Below are positions 60,310-64,000 of a stretch of DNA of 64,000 nt, one piece after another. Both the position numbers and the translations under genes were made by a program. The notes beneath the pieces were generated by a model, which saw nothing but the letters and a program-made list of their open reading frames with translations, ran no database searches and was not told the DNA's origin. The stretch is from positions 62,001 through 126,000 of the forward strand of contig CABHNZ010000007.1 in assembly GCA_902167985.1 (NCBI GenBank). Reading direction: 5' to 3'. This DNA comes from Shinella sp. UYSO24 (lineage in GTDB: Bacteria; Pseudomonadota; Alphaproteobacteria; Rhizobiales; Rhizobiaceae). Position 1 is the first letter of the stretch, and each line of letters starts with the position of its first letter.

Positions 60310-61274
60310 CTACTGCATGGGCCTTGGTGTCGGAAGCGGCACGTCGGCGCCGGCTGTCGGTGAGGCTGCCGGCAGGGCTTCGCTATAGGCATTCACCGCG
60401 TCGGCGCCGGACAGCATTCCGCCGGCCGGCCGGGCGGGTGCGCGCAGCACGGCCGCACACGCTTTCGGCAGGTCGGATACCATCACCTGACGCGGTTTGA
60501 CCGGCTTCTTGGTCGGATCCGGCGGCTTCGGCGGCGCCCATGGTTCCTTGGTAAACCACCATGCCAGCGACTTGTCGCAACCGTCGCCCTTGGCAACGGC
60601 GGCCTGCTTTTCACAGTTTGCAGCACCGGGCGGGCAGAAGAGGCGGATATGGAAATGCTCGTCATGACCATAGACGGGCCGTAGCTTGCCGAGCAGGCTG
60701 CGATCGCCCATCCATGTGTCGCACATCTTCTTCTTGATCGCCGGATTGACGAAAACCCGCTCGACCTGCGGATAGCTTGCCGCCAGCATCAGGAGCCGCG
60801 CATGCGTCGGGCTCCAGCGCCTCGCATCGACGGTGAGGAACTTGCTCTTGTCGAGCATGGAGGTGAAAGGCATCGCCTCGCGCTCGGCCACCGAAAGCGG
60901 CGCTGCCGGCTTCGGCGTGAACCAGATATCCGCATCGAGGCCGATCTGATGTGAGGCATGGCCGGTAATCATCGGCCCTCCGCGCGGCTGCGAAATGTCG
61001 CCCACGAGAATGCCGGTTCCCCAGCCCAGCTGCGCCGCATCGCCTGCCATGTCGGCCCATCGGCTGGCAGTGCCACGGCGCCCGACATGCAGCCCTTGGC
61101 ATAAAAGCCGATCGGATCCGCAGCCCCGCCATTCGGCAGCGTCTGTGCGCCGAACAGCTGCTTGGCCGTCTTCTCTTCCTGTGCCGCCGAAGGAGCCGCC
61201 ATCGCGCCGCAGAGAAGCGCTGCCATTGCCAGCCGCAGCGCGTTCGCCGTCATCGATACCCTGTGGGATGCCAT
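60310..61274 (-). CDS. mepA: Penicillin-insensitive murein endopeptidase MepA, broken with probable internal gap
   Basis: A periplasmic zinc endopeptidase that cuts cross-links in peptidoglycan. The start at 61274 (MASHRVSMTANALRLAMAAL) gives a signal peptide ending near SAAQ. Metal motifs are MITGHASHQIGLDADIWFTP and YGHDEHFHIRLFCPPG; FVNPAIKKKMCD is typical of the family. The frame changes by one base near 61040. At that point the MR-x-SRNR-x-x-GHP block expected after TWQAMR, about 20-25 residues, seems absent. The restored length is about 321 residues. The 248 bases to mgsA contain nothing I recognise. Confidence 0.9.
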
Positions 61275-61518
61275 CTGGTCTCCACTGCAAATCACTATCG
61301 TCGGTAGTAATTCTAGCCCGAAATGGCCTTCGTGCGAAATCCGCTTATGCGCTGGTCCGGCCATTATGCCCGCCCTACCTTTCTGCCCCTAATGCCGGGT
61401 GAGTGGGCGCTGCGGAGATACAAAGCCTGCGATAATACGCTTGTGAGCAAGCTCTCCTGTTTTTTGCCGGCTTTTGCCTTATGCTTCGCCGCAACACGAC
61501 AGTGAGAAGGATATCCGC

Positions 61519-63374
61519 ATGCGATCGGCTTGGCTGAAACTGGGTTTTGCAACCGTCTTCACGGCGGCTCTCTTCGGCTCAGCAGTCGCACAGGACGCAC
61601 CGGCCGCCGGCGCCGCCACGCCAAAATGGCGCTACGGCATGGCGGTGATCGGCGATCTGAAACTGCCGGAGAATTTCAAGCAGCTTCCCTATGTGAAGGC
61701 CGATGCACCGAAGGCCGGCGAATTGCGCCTCGGCGAAGAGGGCACGTTCGACAATCTCAATCCGGTGATCGACCGCGGCACGGCGGCCGCCGGCCTGACG
61801 CAGATCTATGACACGCTGATGAAGCGCTCCGAGGATGAAGTCTTCGGCACCTATGGCCTGCTGGCCGAAGCCGTGAGCTACCCGGATGACATGTCCTCCG
61901 TCACCTTCCGCCTGCGCCCCGAGGCGAAATGGCCGGACGCCAGCCGGTGACGCCCGACGATGTCGTTTTCAGCATGATGATGCTGAAGGAGCATAGCGCT
62001 TTCTATTCCGGCTATTATCGCCATGTCGCAAGCGTCGAGAAGACCGGCGACCGCGAAGTCACCTTCCGTTTCGACGAGAAGAACAACAAGGAACTGCCCT
62101 CGATCGTCGGCGACTTTCCAATCCTGCCGAAGCACTGGTGGGAAGGCACGGATGCCAAGGGCAACAAGCGGGATATCTCAAAAACCACGCTTGAGCCGCC
62201 CATGGGCTCCGGTCCCTACAAGATCGCCGCCATCCAGCCCGGCCAGACGATCCGTTACGAATTGCGGGACGATTATTGGGGCAAGGACCTGCCGATCAAT
62301 ATCGGCCAGTACAATCTGCGCGCCATCAACTACACCTATTTCGCCGATGCCGATGTGGAGTTCGAGGCTTTTCGCGCCGGCACGATCGATTACCGCCAGG
62401 AAAACAGTTCCAGCCGCTGGGCGACGCGCTATGATTTCGATGCGGTGAAGGACGGTCGGGTCAAGAAGGAAGCGTTGCCCAACGAGTTTCGCGCCACCGG
62501 CATCATGCAGGCCATGGTGCCGAATACGCGTCGTGACATGTTCAAGGATGCCCGCGTTCGCGAGGCACTGAACTACGCCTTCGACTTCGAAGACATGAAC
62601 CGCAGCCTTGCTTACGGCGGTCTGAAGCGCGTCGACAGCTTCTTCTGGGGCACGGATCTGGCCTCCAAGGGCCTGCCGGAAGGCAAGGAACTGGCGCTGC
62701 TCGAAAAACTGAAGGACAAGGTTCCGGCCGAGGTCTTCACCACGCCCTATACGAACCCGGTCGGTGGCGACCCGCAAAAGGCGCGCGACAACCTGCGCAA
62801 GGCGGTCGAACTCTTCAAACAGGCCGGCTGGGAGCTGAAGGGCACCAAGATGGTCAATGCCAAGACCGGCCAGCCGATGAGCTTCGAGATCCTCATCAAC
62901 AGTTCGTCTCTGGAGCGCTCGATCAATCCCTTCGTCGCCAGCCTCAAGCGGATCGGCGTTGATGCGCGCATCCGCACGGTGGATAGCTCGCAATATGTCA
63001 ACCGCGTCAGAAGCTTCGACTATGACATGATCTGGTCGGTCTGGGCCGAAACCATGAACCCCGGCAACGAGCAGACGGAATATTGGGGCTCGGCCTCCGC
63101 CAACCGCCAGGGCTCGCGCAACTATGCCGGCATCAGCGACCCGGCCGTCGACGCGCTGATTGCCGATATCATCCAGGCGCCGAACCGAGACGATCAGGTC
63201 GCGGCCGTCCACGCGCTCGACCGCGTGCTTCTTGCCAATCACTATGTCGTGCCGCTCTTCTATTCGGGTGAATCGAAGATCGCCTACTGGAACCGCCTGT
63301 CGCATCCCGATCCCCTGCCGGAATATGGTCTCGGCTTTCCGTCGAGCTGGTTTGCCTCTCAGCCTGCCAAATAG
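61519..63374 (+). CDS. yejA: Peptide-binding protein of a YejABEF-type ABC importer, one frame break
   Basis: A family 5 extracellular solute-binding protein of about 618 residues after repair. The signal peptide is MRSAWLKLGFATVFTAALFG, cleaved near AVAQ. It contains GEEGTFDNLNPVIDRGTAAA, MGSGPYKIAAIQPGQTIRYE, and IWSVWAETMNPGNEQTEYWG typical of YejA. In enterobacteria YejABEF imports microcin C and peptides. The frame breaks near 61940 (GG reads G); repair gives AKWPDGQPVTPDDVVFSMMM. yejB begins 199 bases downstream. Confidence 0.93.
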
Positions 63375-63442
63375 CCGTATCGCAAAGTCTGAAAATCGCT
63401 GACGGCTTGCGTGGCGCAACGTCAGCTGGTCCATATGAGAAT

Positions 63443-63574
63443 ATGATTCGCCTGCAACACCGAGAGGCCCGCCATTTGACCAAAGCATTGATCGCCAGCT
63501 TTGCGGACCATGCGCCGGGCGCAATGCCTCAGGGCATTCCGGCGATGTCGGGCATGACGGGACACGATCGCTGA
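63443..63574 (+). CDS. Possible 43-residue leader peptide before yejB
   Basis: A short frame, MIRLQHREARHLTKALIASF and so on to HDR, ends in TGATG so that its stop overlaps the yejB start by one base. This arrangement would allow translational coupling. No strong ribosome site precedes it and no family is recognised. It may equally be an untranslated part of the yejA-yejB spacer. Confidence 0.3.
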   Translation: MIRLQHREARHLTKALIASFADHAPGAMPQGIPAMSGMTGHDR

Positions 63575-64000
63575 TGGGCGCCTATATCCTTCGCCGCATC
63601 CTTCTGATGATACCGACACTGGTCGGGATCATGGCGATTTCCTTTCTCGTCGTTCAGTTTGCGCCCGGCGGCCCGGTCGAGCAGGTGATTGCCCAGATCC
63701 AGGGGCAGGATAGCGGCGACCGGCTGTCCGGTGGCGGCAATGACATGATGAGCCAGGGCACCGGCGACGACAGCCGCTATCGTGGCGCCCAGGGGCTCGA
63801 TCCGGAATTCATCAAGAAGCTCGAAATACAGTTCGGCTTCGACAAGCCGCCGCTCACCCGCTTCCTCGACATGATGTGGAACTATGTCCGCTTCGATTTC
63901 GGCGAGAGCTTCTTCCGCAACACCTCGGTCATCGATCTCATCATCGACAAGCTGCCTGTCTCCATGTCGCTCGGCTTCTGGATCCTGATCGTCTCCTACA
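63574..64000 (+). CDS. yejB: Peptide ABC transporter permease YejB, cut by window edge
   Basis: The N-terminal 142 residues of an inner-membrane permease, MGAYILRRILLMIPTLVGIM, with the Arg-rich start and first helix typical of oligopeptide permeases (DppB/YejB). The following periplasmic region (VIAQIQGQDSGDRLSGGGND) is the longer insertion seen in YejB. QFGFDKPPLTRFLDMMWNYV precedes the second helix. The gene continues past the window end. Confidence 0.93.
   Translation, partial: MGAYILRRILLMIPTLVGIMAISFLVVQFAPGGPVEQVIAQIQGQDSGDRLSGGGNDMMSQGTGDDSRYRGAQGLDPEFIKKLEIQFGFDKPPLTRFLDMMWNYVRFDFGESFFRNTSVIDLIIDKLPVSMSLGFWILIVSY

Overview
The window is a stretch of chromosome from an alphaproteobacterium of the Rhizobiaceae (Rhizobium / Agrobacterium / Neorhizobium type). 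The evidence is high-GC coding sequence, the gene order rimP-nusA-ylxR-infB, an ffs gene just upstream of dnaX, a CycM-type anchored cytochrome c, a rhizobial-style C-P lyase cluster, a RIME-like intergenic palindrome, and an sRNA with anti-Shine-Dalgarno hairpin loops. I see no prophage, insertion sequence, CRISPR array, rRNA or tRNA. It is mostly core chromosome with one accessory-type block, the phosphonate cluster.

Layout. 1-5200 (minus): rimP, nusA, ylxR/L7Ae and the 5' three quarters of infB, preceded by a leader with an intrinsic terminator. 5459-12590: MFS exporter, lytic transglycosylase, recR, MOSC protein, LysE exporter, ybaB, dnaX. The SRP RNA follows at 12747-12847. 12960-23363: HIT protein, nudC, pheA, kdsB, cycM, an AEC transporter, a candidate 6S-like RNA, a PfkB kinase, an SH3 protein, a hydroxyacid dehydrogenase, GNAT, a MoeB-like protein and recF. 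23614-26354: globin-coupled chemoreceptor, cupin, slyX and a small protein. 26608-32697: class A PBP, then dnaK-dnaJ behind an RpoH-type promoter. 32857-41338: small proteins, a YbaK-like protein, the anti-SD sRNA, a cold-shock gene, an M20 dipeptidase, marR, polA and a hypothetical gene. 41422-54504: the phn cluster. Reading in its transcription direction (minus) the order is phnG, H, I, J, K, L, a hexapeptide transferase, phnC, D, E1, E2, DUF1045, phnM, phnN, with the regulator phnF divergent from phnG. 54525-61274 (minus): a ParE-like toxin and its antitoxin, gpmA, dapB, an MsbA-like ABC transporter, glk, mgsA and mepA. 61519-64000: yejA and the start of yejB.

Sequence quality is the dominant oddity. 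I count about 38 reading-frame breaks in about 24 genes, including genes that cannot be lost (infB, nusA, dnaK, polA, msbA, pheA). At almost every break, restoring one missing base, usually in a short homopolymer, rejoins the expected protein. One break in infB and one in the toxin could equally be single-base insertions. I read these as assembly or base-calling errors, not pseudogenes, and annotate each locus as one CDS with the break positions. Lengths given for broken genes are after restoring the frame.

Functionally, the phn cluster encodes ABC import of phosphonates (PhnCDE), C-P bond cleavage (PhnGHIJ with ATPases PhnK and PhnL, plus PhnM), and conversion of the ribose product toward PRPP (PhnN). 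A PhnF-type repressor with a palindromic operator sits between phnG and phnF. The most novel-looking material is non-coding: the triple anti-SD hairpin sRNA at about 34748-34866, the structured transcript at 17942-18119, terminated leader-like RNAs upstream of rimP and between marR and polA, and an intercistronic terminator between phnD and phnE.
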